Shown: positions 33,185 through 41,699 of the stretch, piece after piece
How the letters are laid out: the number at the start of each line of letters is the position of its first letter
Numbering within the stretch: position 1 is the first letter of the stretch
Assembly: GCF_019969685.1 (NCBI RefSeq)
Contig: NZ_JAHXYZ010000001.1
Span: 1,860,001-1,924,000 of the forward strand
Direction: 5' to 3'
Source of the DNA: Microbacterium sp. EST19A
GTDB taxonomy: Bacteria > Actinomycetota > Actinomycetes > Actinomycetales > Microbacteriaceae
DNA length: 64,000 nt
Notes under the pieces: generated by a model
Databases searched by the model: none
Seen by the model: the letters and a program-made list of their open reading frames with translations, nothing else
Told to the model about the DNA's origin: nothing
Translations under genes and position numbers: made by a program

Positions 33185-33658
33185 ATGACCTCGGTTCTCG
33201 TCGTCGGCGCATCCGGAATCCTCGCACCCGCGGCATCCGCTCTGGTGGAGCGCGGTGCGGCGGTGACCGGACTCAGCCGTCGGCGGCATTCGCCTGCAGG
33301 CGTCAACGGTCTGCATGTCGACGCCCACGACCTCCCCGCCCTCGACGCGGCGCTCGGCGCCGCGCGGTGGACGGCGGCGATCGTCTACGAGCCCGCGGTC
33401 ACCGTCCAGACCCTCCCGCGGGTGGCAGCCGCGGTCGACGGACGCGTCGTGCTCGTGCGGACGAGCGCGGCGGCCGATCCGGCGCACGGAATCGAACCCG
33501 TGGTCGCGCCCGACGTGCTGCTGCTCGGCTGGGTCGACGACGGCGGATCGACGCGGTGGCACACCCCGCAGGAGGTGTCGGATGCCGCGCTCGAGGTGCT
33601 CGCCGACGGCACACCGCGCATCCTCGGCGTCGTCCGCCCCTGGGAGCGACGGCCGTGA
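33185..33658 (+). CDS. Small Rossmann-type NAD(P)-binding-like protein
   Basis: A 157-residue protein opening with SVLVVGASGILAPAASALV, a GxxGxxA dinucleotide-binding pattern, followed by ALSRR-type second strand (VTGLSRRRHSP). It is too short for a complete SDR and lacks a YxxxK pair, so it may be a reduced NAD-binding protein. ATG 33185 follows TTGGAGCGC; a TAGGTT hexamer, which includes the upstream stop codon, lies seven bases before the start. Its stop overlaps the following GTG. Confidence 0.6.
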   Translation: MTSVLVVGASGILAPAASALVERGAAVTGLSRRRHSPAGVNGLHVDAHDLPALDAALGAARWTAAIVYEPAVTVQTLPRVAAAVDGRVVLVRTSAAADPAHGIEPVVAPDVLLLGWVDDGGSTRWHTPQEVSDAALEVLADGTPRILGVVRPWERRP

Positions 33659-34524
33659 TCTCGATGCTCGCCCTGTCGCCCGCGGTCGACGTGACGTACG
33701 AACTGGATGCTCTGGTGCCCGGTGAGATCAATCGGCCATCGCGCACGACGAGGGTCGCCGGAGGGAAGGCGCTGAACGCCGCCCGAGTCGCGCGCGAACT
33801 GGGAGCCGACGTGCGGGCGACGGTGGCCCTCGGCGGTGCGAACGGGGAGTGGATTCGCCGCCGACTCGAGGCCGCCGACCTGCCGACGACCGTGGTCGCG
33901 CTCGCCGCGGAGACGCGCACGTGCCTCGCGCTGGTCGAGTCCGACGGCGGGGCCTCGAGCACGGACGTCTACGAGCCCGCGACCGGATTCGCGCCGGACG
34001 AGTGGGCGCACTTCGCCGACACGGTGCGCACGGCTCGCGCGGCGCGCTGGACGGCGGTGTCGGGCAGCGTTCCTCCGGGCGTTCCTCCGATCGAGCTCGC
34101 GGCGGTGCTCGCCGAGATGCGTGCGCGAGGTTCCCGCATCGCCGTCGACACCTCGGGAGCGGCACTCGCACAGCTCGCTCCGCAGAGCGACCTCGTCAAG
34201 GTGAACCGCGCCGAAGCCTCCGAGCTGCTCGGCCGCGAGATGCCCGACGCGGCGTCGGCCTGCACCGTGTTGCACGGAGAGTTCGGGGTCGATGCGGTGG
34301 TGACCGACGGCGTGCGCGGCGGCATGGCGCTGTACGCCGGCGAGCTCCATCACCTCGCGCCGCCGCGCGCCGTCGGCCGCTTCCCCGCGGGCAGCGGCGA
34401 CTCCTTCTTCGGCGGGCTGCTGACCGGGCTCGATGGAGATGCGCCGTTCGCGGCTGCCCTCGAGATCGCCCGCGACGCCGCGGAACGCAACGCCCAGGTG
34501 CCTGGTCAGGGCGTGCTGGCGTAG
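33655..34524 (+). CDS. PfkB family kinase (1-phosphofructokinase/tagatose-6-phosphate kinase-like)
   Basis: A 289-residue ribokinase-fold enzyme of the hexose-phosphate kinase branch: LALSPAVDVTYELDALVPGE at the N terminus, RVAGGKALNAARVARELGA as the substrate motif (GGK instead of GGN/GG) and FPAGSGDSFFGGLLTG with the catalytic aspartate. It is expected to act on a phosphorylated sugar or a 2-keto-3-deoxy acid. GTG 33655 overlaps the preceding stop and has GGGAG eight bases upstream; ATG 33664 is an alternative. Last gene of the FAH-GH4-dehydratase operon. Confidence 0.85.
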   Translation: MISMLALSPAVDVTYELDALVPGEINRPSRTTRVAGGKALNAARVARELGADVRATVALGGANGEWIRRRLEAADLPTTVVALAAETRTCLALVESDGGASSTDVYEPATGFAPDEWAHFADTVRTARAARWTAVSGSVPPGVPPIELAAVLAEMRARGSRIAVDTSGAALAQLAPQSDLVKVNRAEASELLGREMPDAASACTVLHGEFGVDAVVTDGVRGGMALYAGELHHLAPPRAVGRFPAGSGDSFFGGLLTGLDGDAPFAAALEIARDAAERNAQVPGQGVLA

Positions 34525-34568
34525 CCCGCCCGCTTGCACGGCCATGGGTGCGCTGGGATCATGGCGCC

Positions 34569-34661
34569 ATGTCACATCACCCGCACAGTCCGCCGGAGCG
34601 GGAGCGGCGACTGCTCGACACCGACGCGGACTCCCTCCGCACGGCGATAGGAGCGACATGA
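34569..34661 (+). CDS. Possible 30-residue small protein
   Basis: The frame MSHHPHSPPERERRLL ends in a stop that overlaps the next ATG (ATGA), the same coupling used by real operons here. It has no recognisable fold. No clear ribosome site precedes it; a GATCAT hexamer lies six bases before the ATG. It may be only a translational leader for the membrane protein behind it. Confidence 0.3.
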   Translation: MSHHPHSPPERERRLLDTDADSLRTAIGAT

Positions 34662-35224
34662 CAGACGACGGGGCACAGATCGCCGCGCCGCGGAGCGATT
34701 CGCGCGCGTCCACCCGTGCGACGGGCGTGGTCATCGTGGGCATGAGCGTCGCGGTGTGGTGGCCGGCGTTCACGCTGGGCGCGTGGGGGACCTTCTTCTT
34801 CGATCAGCTGCTCACCGTGTGGGCGGCATCCACCGGCGCGCTCCTGGTGGTGCTGTTCCAGCCGCGAGGCCGGCCCCGGGTGCTCAAGGCGCTCGCCCTC
34901 TTGGTGCCGTCGCTCTGGCTGGCGCTGTCGTTCCTGTTCCTCGAGAGCGACGACCTGCTGACGGTCGCGCTCGACCTGCTCGCGCTGCTCGTGGCACTGC
35001 TGGGTGTGCCGGCGACGATCTGGGTGCTCGCACGCGTCATGTGGCCGGAGTTCGGCGAAGACATTCCCCGCGGCAGGCGGGTGCTCGTCGTCGTGGCCGT
35101 CGCGATCATCGGGGTCGCCGCGTTCCTGCTCGGCATGAACCAGGAGCTGTTCCTCACGTGCGGCGACTTCACGATCAGTGGCAACTCCGAGCCGCCGGGG
35201 TGCGTGCCGGGAGCGCCGAGCTAG
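34658..35224 (+). CDS. Hypothetical membrane protein
   Basis: A 188-residue protein of unknown function with about five hydrophobic segments: GVVIVGMSVAVWWPAFTLGA, a segment around LLVVLF, ALALLVPSLWLALSFLFL, LDLLALLVALLGVPATIWVL and VLVVVAVAIIGVAAFLLG. The C-terminal tail after the last segment holds two cysteines (LTCGDFTISG and PGCVPG), which could form an extracytoplasmic disulfide. No family recognised. Confidence 0.6.
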   Translation: MTDDGAQIAAPRSDSRASTRATGVVIVGMSVAVWWPAFTLGAWGTFFFDQLLTVWAASTGALLVVLFQPRGRPRVLKALALLVPSLWLALSFLFLESDDLLTVALDLLALLVALLGVPATIWVLARVMWPEFGEDIPRGRRVLVVVAVAIIGVAAFLLGMNQELFLTCGDFTISGNSEPPGCVPGAPS

Positions 35225-35238
35225 GGTCGCCCTCGCTC

Positions 35239-35297
35239 TTCGAATCGCCTGAATGGTCGGTATTCGACCCGGATACCGACCACTTGCGCGATTCGAA
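35239..35297. repeat. Intergenic inverted repeat (hairpin element C)
   Basis: TTCGAATCGC-5-TGGTCGGTAT (35239-35263) pairs with ATACCGACCA-5-GCGATTCGAA (35273-35297), leaving a short loop. Both 10-base blocks are perfect. It lies between convergent genes and probably terminates both. Confidence 0.7.
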
Positions 35298-35300
35298 AGC

Positions 35301-36515
35301 TCAGCCGAGGAACTCGCGCGCCGCCGACGACAGAGCCGTCACGCCGACCTCGAGGGTCGGGTGGATCTCCGGCGCGTAGAACGGCGAGTGGTTCGTCGGG
35401 ATCTCCTTGTCGAGGCGCCCGGCCGCGGCGGCCTCGGCGAACCGCGTCGGGTCGACGCCGCCCCAGAACCAGAAGACCAGGGGCACTCCGGCGTCTCGGG
35501 CGAACCACGAGACGTCCTCGCTGCCGGTGAACATCCCCGGGTCGATGACGGCGGCCTCGCCCAGCGCACGCTGCAGCGCTGCGGTCACCCGCGCCGTGGC
35601 ATCCTCGTCGTTGATCGTGGCGGGCAGCGTGTGGAGGGTGTGGATCTCGGGCTCGCGCTCGGCGCCGGAGGCCAGCGCCTCGGCGCGCACGATGCGCTCG
35701 ACGCTCGCGAGCACCTTCTCGCGGGCCTCCTCGTTCGGGTAGCGCAGGCTCAGTTCGAGCGTCGCCTCGGCCGGGATGATGTTGTTCTTCAGGCCGGCGT
35801 GGATCGAGCCCACGGTCACGACGCCGACACCCTGCGGGTCGATCTCGCGGGAGGCGATGGTCTGCAGGCGCATCACGGTGGCCGCGGCCATGACGATCGG
35901 ATCGATCGTGGAGTGCGGTCGCGAGCCGTGGCCGCCGCGGCCGTGCAGGATCACGGTGAGCCCGTCGGATGCCGCCATCTGGGTGCCGCTGCGCACGCCG
36001 ATGATGCCGGCGGGGAGCGGGGTGACGTGCTGGCCGAGCACCACGTCGGGCTTCGGGTAGCGGCTGAGGATGCCGTCGTCGAGCATCGCGCGTGCACCGG
36101 CGCCGTACTCCTCGGCCGGCTGGATCAGCACGACGAGCGTGCCCGTCCAGTCGGCCCGCTCGGCGACCAGCTTCTCGACGGCGCCGATCATCGCGGTGAC
36201 GTGCATGTCGTGCCCGCAGGCATGCATCACCGGGACGGTGTTGCCTGAGGGGTCTACGCCCTTCGCCGTGCTCGCGTATGCCAGGCCGGTCTGCTCCTCG
36301 ACGGGCAGGGCATCCATGTCGGCGCGCACCCAGACGACCGGACCGTCGCCGTTCTCGAGAACCCCGACGACGCCGGTGACCCCGACGCCCTCCTCGACCT
36401 CGAGACCCAGCTCGCGCAGGTGCGCGGCGGCGATGCCGGCGGTGCGCGTCTCCTGGAACGAGAGTTCCGGATGCTGGTGCAGGTCGATGTAGAGCGCTTC
36501 GAGGTCGATCGTCAT
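35301..36515 (-). CDS. M20 family amidohydrolase (aminoacylase/hippurate-hydrolase type)
   Basis: A 404-residue metal hydrolase of peptidase family M20D. DLHQHPELSFQETRTA opens it; metal-site blocks include MHACGHDMHVTAMIGA, QPAEEYGAGARAMLDDG and GQHVTP, and HGRGGHGSRPHSTIDP is the dimer-domain motif. It cleaves an N-acyl or amide bond of an amino acid conjugate in the cytoplasm. It follows tetR on the same strand; a TAGGCT hexamer overlapping the tetR stop lies six bases before the ATG, so it may also have its own leaderless start. Confidence 0.9.
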   Translation of the reverse strand: MTIDLEALYIDLHQHPELSFQETRTAGIAAAHLRELGLEVEEGVGVTGVVGVLENGDGPVVWVRADMDALPVEEQTGLAYASTAKGVDPSGNTVPVMHACGHDMHVTAMIGAVEKLVAERADWTGTLVVLIQPAEEYGAGARAMLDDGILSRYPKPDVVLGQHVTPLPAGIIGVRSGTQMAASDGLTVILHGRGGHGSRPHSTIDPIVMAAATVMRLQTIASREIDPQGVGVVTVGSIHAGLKNNIIPAEATLELSLRYPNEEAREKVLASVERIVRAEALASGAEREPEIHTLHTLPATINDEDATARVTAALQRALGEAAVIDPGMFTGSEDVSWFARDAGVPLVFWFWGGVDPTRFAEAAAAGRLDKEIPTNHSPFYAPEIHPTLEVGVTALSSAAREFLG

Positions 36516-36524
36516 GGCCCGAGC

Positions 36525-37160
36525 CTACTCGCGGGCGTACGTCTCCAGCGCGGGGCCCGGGTGCAGCACGCCGTTGACGATGGCGCGGATCGCGTACTCG
36601 CTGGCGGCGCCGAGCTCGATGGCATCGGGATGCAGGAGCCACTGCAGCTGCAGCCCGTCCATGACCGCGAGGATGGCGGCGGATGCTGCGGCGATGCTCT
36701 GCGGATCGGCGACGCCCTCCTGCGCGCAGAGCTCGTGGAACGCGGCGTTCACCTCTCGGCGCAGCGTCGTGTAGCGCTCCTCGAAGTACTCGCGGCCGGG
36801 GTGGTCGTCGGTCACCGACTCGGAGGAGAGCACCGTGTACGCCTGGACGATGCCGGGGCGCTTCTCGTTCGCGAAGGCCGTGCGCACGAGGTGCAGGAAC
36901 AGCTCGGGGCCGCCGGGTATGTGCTTCTTCGCGAGCTCGGCCACATCGGCCTGGTCGCGGTAGGAGAGGACCTCGAGCAGCAGCTTCTGTTTGGAGCCGA
37001 AGTGGTGCAGCACGCCGGCATGCGTGATGCCGACCTGTTCGGCGACATCGGCGAGGGTTCCGTTCGTCGACCCCTTGTTGCCGAAGATCTCGACGGCGGA
37101 CTTGAGGATCTGCTCCCTCTTCGCACGGGTCGTCGGACGGACTCGCGTCTCTTCCGTCAT
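36525..37160 (-). CDS. TetR family transcriptional regulator
   Basis: A 211-residue TetR protein. The HTH reads GTLADVAEQVGITHAGVLHH followed by FGSKQKLLLEVLSYRD. I used ATG 37160 after a GGGGGTCAGG ribosome site rather than an upstream in-frame start. It is divergent from the ABC importer and likely binds the palindromes in the 128-base gap, responding to an imported oligosaccharide or conjugate. The M20 hydrolase behind it would be co-regulated. Confidence 0.9.
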   Translation of the reverse strand: MTEETRVRPTTRAKREQILKSAVEIFGNKGSTNGTLADVAEQVGITHAGVLHHFGSKQKLLLEVLSYRDQADVAELAKKHIPGGPELFLHLVRTAFANEKRPGIVQAYTVLSSESVTDDHPGREYFEERYTTLRREVNAAFHELCAQEGVADPQSIAAASAAILAVMDGLQLQWLLHPDAIELGAASEYAIRAIVNGVLHPGPALETYARE

Positions 37161-37199
37161 CCTGACCCCCTTCCGCCGGGCTCGCACTTGCCATCTTAC

Positions 37200-37213
37200 T
37201 TACCAGTGGGTAA
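37200..37213. promoter_or_regulatory. Palindrome in the tetR-importer gap (site 1)
   Basis: TTACC-AGTG-GGTAA is a perfect five-base inverted repeat near the tetR start. Candidate TetR half-operator. Confidence 0.4.
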
Positions 37214-37223
37214 CCTCACCAAT

Positions 37224-37245
37224 ACTTACTTTCTCGACAGTAAGT
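37224..37245. promoter_or_regulatory. Probable TetR operator of the importer operon (site 2)
   Basis: ACTTACT-8 bases-AGTAAGT is a perfect seven-base inverted repeat, 44 bases before the importer start. The AT-rich half-sites stand out in this GC-rich context. Confidence 0.6.
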
Positions 37246-37288
37246 GAATGTCCCCCACACAGCACAATGACCGTGCCAAGGAGAAGCA

Positions 37289-38959
37289 ATGAAGCTCAGA
37301 AGATCTCTGATCGCCGTCGCGGCTATCGCCGCCCTCAGCACCTCGGTCCTCGCCGGGTGCGCAGCCGGCGGCGGTTCGAACGACGGCGGCGGCTCCGGAG
37401 AGTCGCCCGCACTCACGATCGCCAAGCCCGACGGCGCGATCACCACCGAGTCGAACAACCCCTGGGTCGGCGACTCCTCGGCGAACCGGCTCGGCTACAA
37501 GAACGTCATCTTCGAACCGCTGGCGATGGTCAACGCCGTCGGCGACAACGAGACGACCCCGTGGCTCGCCGAGAAGGTCGAGTGGAGCGACGACTACACG
37601 CAGCTCACCGTGACCCCGCGCAAGGGCGTCACCTGGAGCGACGGCGAGGAGTTCACCGCCGACGACGTCGTCTTCTCCTACGAGATGATCCGTGACACCC
37701 CCGCGTTCGACACCGGCAACATCCAGCTCACCGACATCGTGAAGGACGGCGACAACGTCGTGCTGACCTTCGCCGAGTCGAAGTTCGTCAAGCAGGCGCA
37801 GGTGCTGCACATCCCGATGGTGCCCGAGCACATCTGGAAGGACATCGCCGACCCGACCACCGAGGTCGCTCCCGACCCGGTCGGCACCGGTCCGTACACG
37901 CTCGAGAAGTTCAGCAGCCAGTCGGTCACCCTCCAGGCGCGCGACGACTACTGGGGCGGCGACCTCGCCGTGCCCACGCTGTACTACATCTCGTACAACG
38001 ACAACACGGCGCTCACCACGGCCCTCGCCAACGGCGACGCCGACTGGGCGCAGGCCTTCATCCCCGACGTGCAGGGCGCATTCGTCGACAAGGACCCGGA
38101 GCACAACGTCTTCTGGGCCGCCAACACGCTCTCGCCCGACGTGCTGTTCCTCAACCACCAGCAGAAGCCCTTCAACGACCTCGCGTTCCGCCAGGCCGTG
38201 AACATGGTCATCGACCGTGCGGCGCACACCGAGATCGCCCGCGAGAAGGCCGGACCCGAGCTCACGTCGGTGACCGGTCTGCCGACCCCCGTCGGTGAGC
38301 AGTACATCGCCGACGAGTACAAGGGCGAGGAGTTCTCGATCGACGTCGAGGGCGCCCGCAAGATCCTCGAGGACGCCGGCTACACGTGGGACGGCGACGC
38401 GCTGATCGACCCCGACGGCGAGCCCGTCGCGTTCACGCTGCAGGTGCCGCAGGGCTGGAACGACTACGTCACCGGCATCAGCCTCATCGCCGACCAGGTC
38501 AAGGAGACCCTCGGCGCCGACGCGAAGGTCGACACCCCGGACGCCGACACGTGGTGGGCCAACAAGCGCAGCGGCGACTTCGACGCCATCATGCACTGGA
38601 CCGACGGCGGCACCACGCCGTACGACCTCTACTCCGACACGATGGACGGACGCTGGCTGCTCGCGGGCGCTGACGTGGACTTCAACTTCGGCCGCTACGA
38701 GAACGCGGAGGCGACCGAGCTGCTGAACACCTACGCGACGTCCGCCAGCGACGAGGAGCGCACCGCCGCGATCGAACAGGTCCAGAAGATCTTCGTGGAA
38801 GATGTTCCGGTGATCCCGGTCGGCACGCACCCCGTGCTCGGCGAGTACAACACGCGGGGCTACGTCGGGTGGCCGGGCGAGAAGGACCAGTACGCGACGG
38901 CTGACCCCACGCAGGTCACCGTGCCGCTGATCCTGACCAAGCTGAAGCCGGCCGAGTAG
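37289..38959 (+). CDS. Oligopeptide/oligosaccharide ABC transporter substrate-binding lipoprotein (SBP_bac_5)
   Basis: A 556-residue extracellular binding protein of family 5. The signal peptide ends in VLAGCAAGG (lipobox). ADDVVFSYEMIRDTPAF, VGTGPYTLEKFSSQSVTLQA and LAFRQAVNMVIDRAAH are the family blocks. Although the family is named for peptides, members also bind cello- and xylo-oligosaccharides; the beta-glucosidase at the operon end favours a beta-linked sugar. AAGGAG precedes the ATG. A strong hairpin follows the stop. Confidence 0.9.
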   Translation: MKLRRSLIAVAAIAALSTSVLAGCAAGGGSNDGGGSGESPALTIAKPDGAITTESNNPWVGDSSANRLGYKNVIFEPLAMVNAVGDNETTPWLAEKVEWSDDYTQLTVTPRKGVTWSDGEEFTADDVVFSYEMIRDTPAFDTGNIQLTDIVKDGDNVVLTFAESKFVKQAQVLHIPMVPEHIWKDIADPTTEVAPDPVGTGPYTLEKFSSQSVTLQARDDYWGGDLAVPTLYYISYNDNTALTTALANGDADWAQAFIPDVQGAFVDKDPEHNVFWAANTLSPDVLFLNHQQKPFNDLAFRQAVNMVIDRAAHTEIAREKAGPELTSVTGLPTPVGEQYIADEYKGEEFSIDVEGARKILEDAGYTWDGDALIDPDGEPVAFTLQVPQGWNDYVTGISLIADQVKETLGADAKVDTPDADTWWANKRSGDFDAIMHWTDGGTTPYDLYSDTMDGRWLLAGADVDFNFGRYENAEATELLNTYATSASDEERTAAIEQVQKIFVEDVPVIPVGTHPVLGEYNTRGYVGWPGEKDQYATADPTQVTVPLILTKLKPAE

Positions 38960-38961
38960 AC

Positions 38962-39043
38962 GTTTCGTCTCGTCGCTTCGCTCCTCGCTCAACGACCGGG
39001 GCACACCAGCCCCGGTCGTTGAGCGAGCGAAGCGAGACGAAAC
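38962..39043. repeat. REP-like palindrome between binding-protein and ATPase genes
   Basis: The right arm (39010-39043, 34 bases) pairs completely with the left arm (38962-39001) apart from two three-base insertions in the left arm; the loop is eight bases. The arm contains gtttcgtctcg and gctcaacgaccggg. In this position it can protect the abundant binding-protein mRNA and reduce read-through into the membrane-component genes. Confidence 0.8.
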
Positions 39044-39072
39044 ACCCCGCCGCCCCACGAAAGCGATACCCC

Positions 39073-39897
39073 ATGCCTGACCCCCTTCTCAGCGTGCGCG
39101 ACTTCTCGGTCGTGTACGACGTCGAACCGCCCGTCGAGGCGGTGAAGAACGTGACGCTCGAGCTGCAGCGCGGCGAGATCCTCGGCCTCGCCGGGGAGAG
39201 CGGATGCGGCAAGACGACGCTCGCCTACGGCGTGCAGCGCCTGCTCCGTGCGCCGGCTGTCATCACGAGCGGCAGCGTGACGTTCCACGATGCCTCCGGC
39301 GTCGACGTCGACATCAACGCACTCGACACCGATGCGATGCAGCGCTTCCGCTGGGACAAGGTGTCGATGGTCTTCCAGGGGGCGATGAACGCCCTCAACC
39401 CGGTCGCGACGATCGGTGCCCAGCTCGAGGACGTGTTCGAGGTGCACCGCCCCGACCTCAGCCGCCGCGAGCGTCGGGCCGCCGCCGAGGAGCTGCTCGA
39501 GCTCGTCGCGGTCGGCAAGGAGCGCATCCGCTCCTACCCCCACGAGCTCTCCGGCGGCATGCGCCAGCGCGTCATGATCGCCATGGCGCTCGCGCTGCGC
39601 CCCCAGCTGATGGTGATGGACGAGCCGACCACCGCCCTCGACGTGCTGGTGCAGCGCGAGATCCTCCGCCAGATCTCGCAGCTCCGCCACGAGTTCGGCT
39701 TCTCGGTGATCTTCATCACCCACGACCTTCCGCTCCTGCTCGAGATCAGCGACCGCATCGCCGTGATGCGCGAGGGAGAGATCATCGAGCTCGCCACCGC
39801 CCGAGACCTCTGGGAGCGCCCGCAGCACGACTACACGAAGAAGCTGCTCGCCTCGTTCCCGCGCCTCACCGGCGAGCGGGGAGTGCTGGTCCGATGA
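39073..39897 (+). CDS. ABC transporter ATP-binding protein (DppD/OppD-like)
   Basis: A 274-residue ATPase with Walker A GESGCGKTT, signature ELSGGMRQRVMIAMALALRP and Walker B LMVMDEPTTALDV. The Q-loop region VSMVFQGAMNALNPV is typical of oligopeptide-type transporters. It pairs with the next ATPase. I placed the start at ATG 39073, after the REP-like hairpin; an in-frame ATG at 39019 would lie within the hairpin. Confidence 0.92.
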   Translation: MPDPLLSVRDFSVVYDVEPPVEAVKNVTLELQRGEILGLAGESGCGKTTLAYGVQRLLRAPAVITSGSVTFHDASGVDVDINALDTDAMQRFRWDKVSMVFQGAMNALNPVATIGAQLEDVFEVHRPDLSRRERRAAAEELLELVAVGKERIRSYPHELSGGMRQRVMIAMALALRPQLMVMDEPTTALDVLVQREILRQISQLRHEFGFSVIFITHDLPLLLEISDRIAVMREGEIIELATARDLWERPQHDYTKKLLASFPRLTGERGVLVR

Positions 39898-40706
39898 CGC
39901 TCCTCGAGTTCCAGAACGTCTCCAAGCGCTACCGCGTGCGGGGTTCCGCACCCCTGCTCGCGCTCGACGACGTCAGCTTCACGTTGCGCGATCGGCAGAC
40001 GATCGCCCTGGTCGGGCAGTCCGGCAGCGGCAAGTCCACGATCGCGAAGATCCTGACCCAGCTCGAGACGCCGACCTCGGGAAGCGTGCTGCTCGACGGC
40101 AAGCCCATCCCGCGCCGCGGCCGAGGGCTCCGCCGCTATCGGCAGCAGCTGCGCATGGTCTTCCAGGACCCGTTCGCCTCGCTCAACCCGGCCCACTCGA
40201 TCCGCTATCACGTGGAGCGCCCGTTGCGACTCGACGCCGTCGTGCCGAGCGACCAGGTCGAGTCCGAGGTGCGTCGACTCCTCGAGAAGGTGCGCCTCGA
40301 CGCGGATGCCGTGATCGATCGCCGTCCGCACGAACTCTCCGGAGGTCAGCGCCAGCGGGTCGCGATCGCTCGGGCCCTGGCATCCCGCCCGTCGCTGCTC
40401 GTGGCCGACGAGCCGGTGTCGATGCTCGACGTGTCGATCCGACTCGGCGTGCTGACGCTGCTCGCCGATCTGCAGCGCGAGGAGGGCCTGGGCGTGCTGT
40501 ACATCACGCACGACCTCGCCACCGCCCGCCACTTCAGCGACGAGATCATGGTGCTCCACCACGGCAAGGTCGTCGAGCACGGCATCGCCGACGACGTCAT
40601 CCTGAACCCCCAGCATCCGTACACCCGCGAGCTGCGCGCAGCCTCGCCCGATCCGGAGAAGCACTTCGCCGCACCGGCGCGGCAGCCGTTCGGAGGAGAC
40701 GCATGA
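39894..40706 (+). CDS. ABC transporter ATP-binding protein (DppF/OppF-like)
   Basis: A 270-residue ATPase with Walker A GQSGSGKST, VFQDPFASLNPAHSIRYHV after the Q-loop, signature ELSGGQRQRVAIARALA and Walker B LLVADEPVSMLDVS. The C-terminal NPQHPYTRELRAASPDP is the family tail. Translationally coupled by ATGA to both neighbours. It is the second of two nucleotide-binding subunits of the importer. Confidence 0.92.
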   Translation: MTLLEFQNVSKRYRVRGSAPLLALDDVSFTLRDRQTIALVGQSGSGKSTIAKILTQLETPTSGSVLLDGKPIPRRGRGLRRYRQQLRMVFQDPFASLNPAHSIRYHVERPLRLDAVVPSDQVESEVRRLLEKVRLDADAVIDRRPHELSGGQRQRVAIARALASRPSLLVADEPVSMLDVSIRLGVLTLLADLQREEGLGVLYITHDLATARHFSDEIMVLHHGKVVEHGIADDVILNPQHPYTRELRAASPDPEKHFAAPARQPFGGDA

Positions 40707-41698
40707 GAATCCCCGTCCGGTTCATCGCCAGCCGCGTCGCGTTCTACCTGTTCACGGCGTGGGCCGCGATCACGATCAACTTCTTCCTGCCCCGCATGCT
40801 CAAGGGCGACCCGGTCACCGCGTACATGCAGAAGAACGCCGGGCAGATCAGTCCCGAGGCGGAGCGTGCGCTGCGCATCCTCTTCGGGCTCGATCAGAAC
40901 ACCACCGTCTGGCAGCAGTACCTCGACTACTGGCAGCTGCTGTTCTCCGGCGATCTCGGCCGGTCGTTCTCGAACGGTCTCGCGCCCGTCGGCGAGGTCA
41001 TCGCCGGGGCGCTGCCCTGGACCGTCGGTCTGGTCGGCGTCGCGACGGTCCTCTCGTTCCTGATCGGCACGGCGGGCGGTGCGATCATCGGATGGCGCCG
41101 CGGCAGCCGTGCCGACGTCATCGTGCCGATCTCGACGTTCTTCAGCACCGTGCCGTACTTCTGGCTCGGACTCATCGCGATCGCCGTGCTCTCGACGACC
41201 CTCGGCTGGTTCCCGGCATCCCACGCCTACGACAAGGGATCGAGCCCCGAGTTCACACTCGACTTCATCGGCCAGGTGATCGCGCACGGCACTCTGCCGG
41301 TGCTGACCATCGTCATCGCGTCGCTCGGCGGCTGGATCCTCGGCATGCGCAACATGATGCTGACCGTGCTCGACGAGGACTACATCACCGTCGCTCAGGC
41401 GAAGGGCATGCCGAACAGCCGGGTGCTGTGGCGCTACGCGGCGCGCAACGCCGTGCTGCCGCAGCTCTCCAGCTTCGCGCTGTCGATCGGCTTCATCGTC
41501 GGCGGCACGATCGTGATGGAGATGGTGTTCTCCTACCCGGGGGTCGGCAAGCTGCTGCTCGACGCCACGACCGCGAAGGACTACCCGCTCATGCAGGGGC
41601 TATTCCTCATCATCACGATGGCGGTCCTGCTCGCCAACATCCTCGCCGACATCGCCTATGCGGTGCTGGATCCGCGCACTCGGCAGTCGGAGGCCTGA
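40703..41698 (+). CDS. ABC transporter permease (DppB/OppB-like)
   Basis: A 331-residue membrane protein with six hydrophobic segments. VAFYLFTAWAAITINFFLPR opens it and the coupling helix region is DYITVAQAKGMPNSRVLWRY followed by ARNAVLPQLSSFAL. The HGTLPVLTIVIASLGGWI block is typical of DppB. ATG overlaps the upstream ATPase stop; the next gene begins within two bases of its stop. Confidence 0.92.
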   Translation: MRIPVRFIASRVAFYLFTAWAAITINFFLPRMLKGDPVTAYMQKNAGQISPEAERALRILFGLDQNTTVWQQYLDYWQLLFSGDLGRSFSNGLAPVGEVIAGALPWTVGLVGVATVLSFLIGTAGGAIIGWRRGSRADVIVPISTFFSTVPYFWLGLIAIAVLSTTLGWFPASHAYDKGSSPEFTLDFIGQVIAHGTLPVLTIVIASLGGWILGMRNMMLTVLDEDYITVAQAKGMPNSRVLWRYAARNAVLPQLSSFALSIGFIVGGTIVMEMVFSYPGVGKLLLDATTAKDYPLMQGLFLIITMAVLLANILADIAYAVLDPRTRQSEA

Positions 41699-41699
41699 G

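Noticed and set aside
30877..33306. An 809-codon minus-strand open frame opposite the GH4 and dehydratase genes
   Set aside because: Low-complexity Arg/His/Glu composition and complete overlap with two well-identified enzymes mark it as a shadow frame.
38962..39043. Insertion-sequence end or tRNA-like gene
   Set aside because: The palindrome has no transposase, target duplication or cloverleaf features; it is a simple hairpin.
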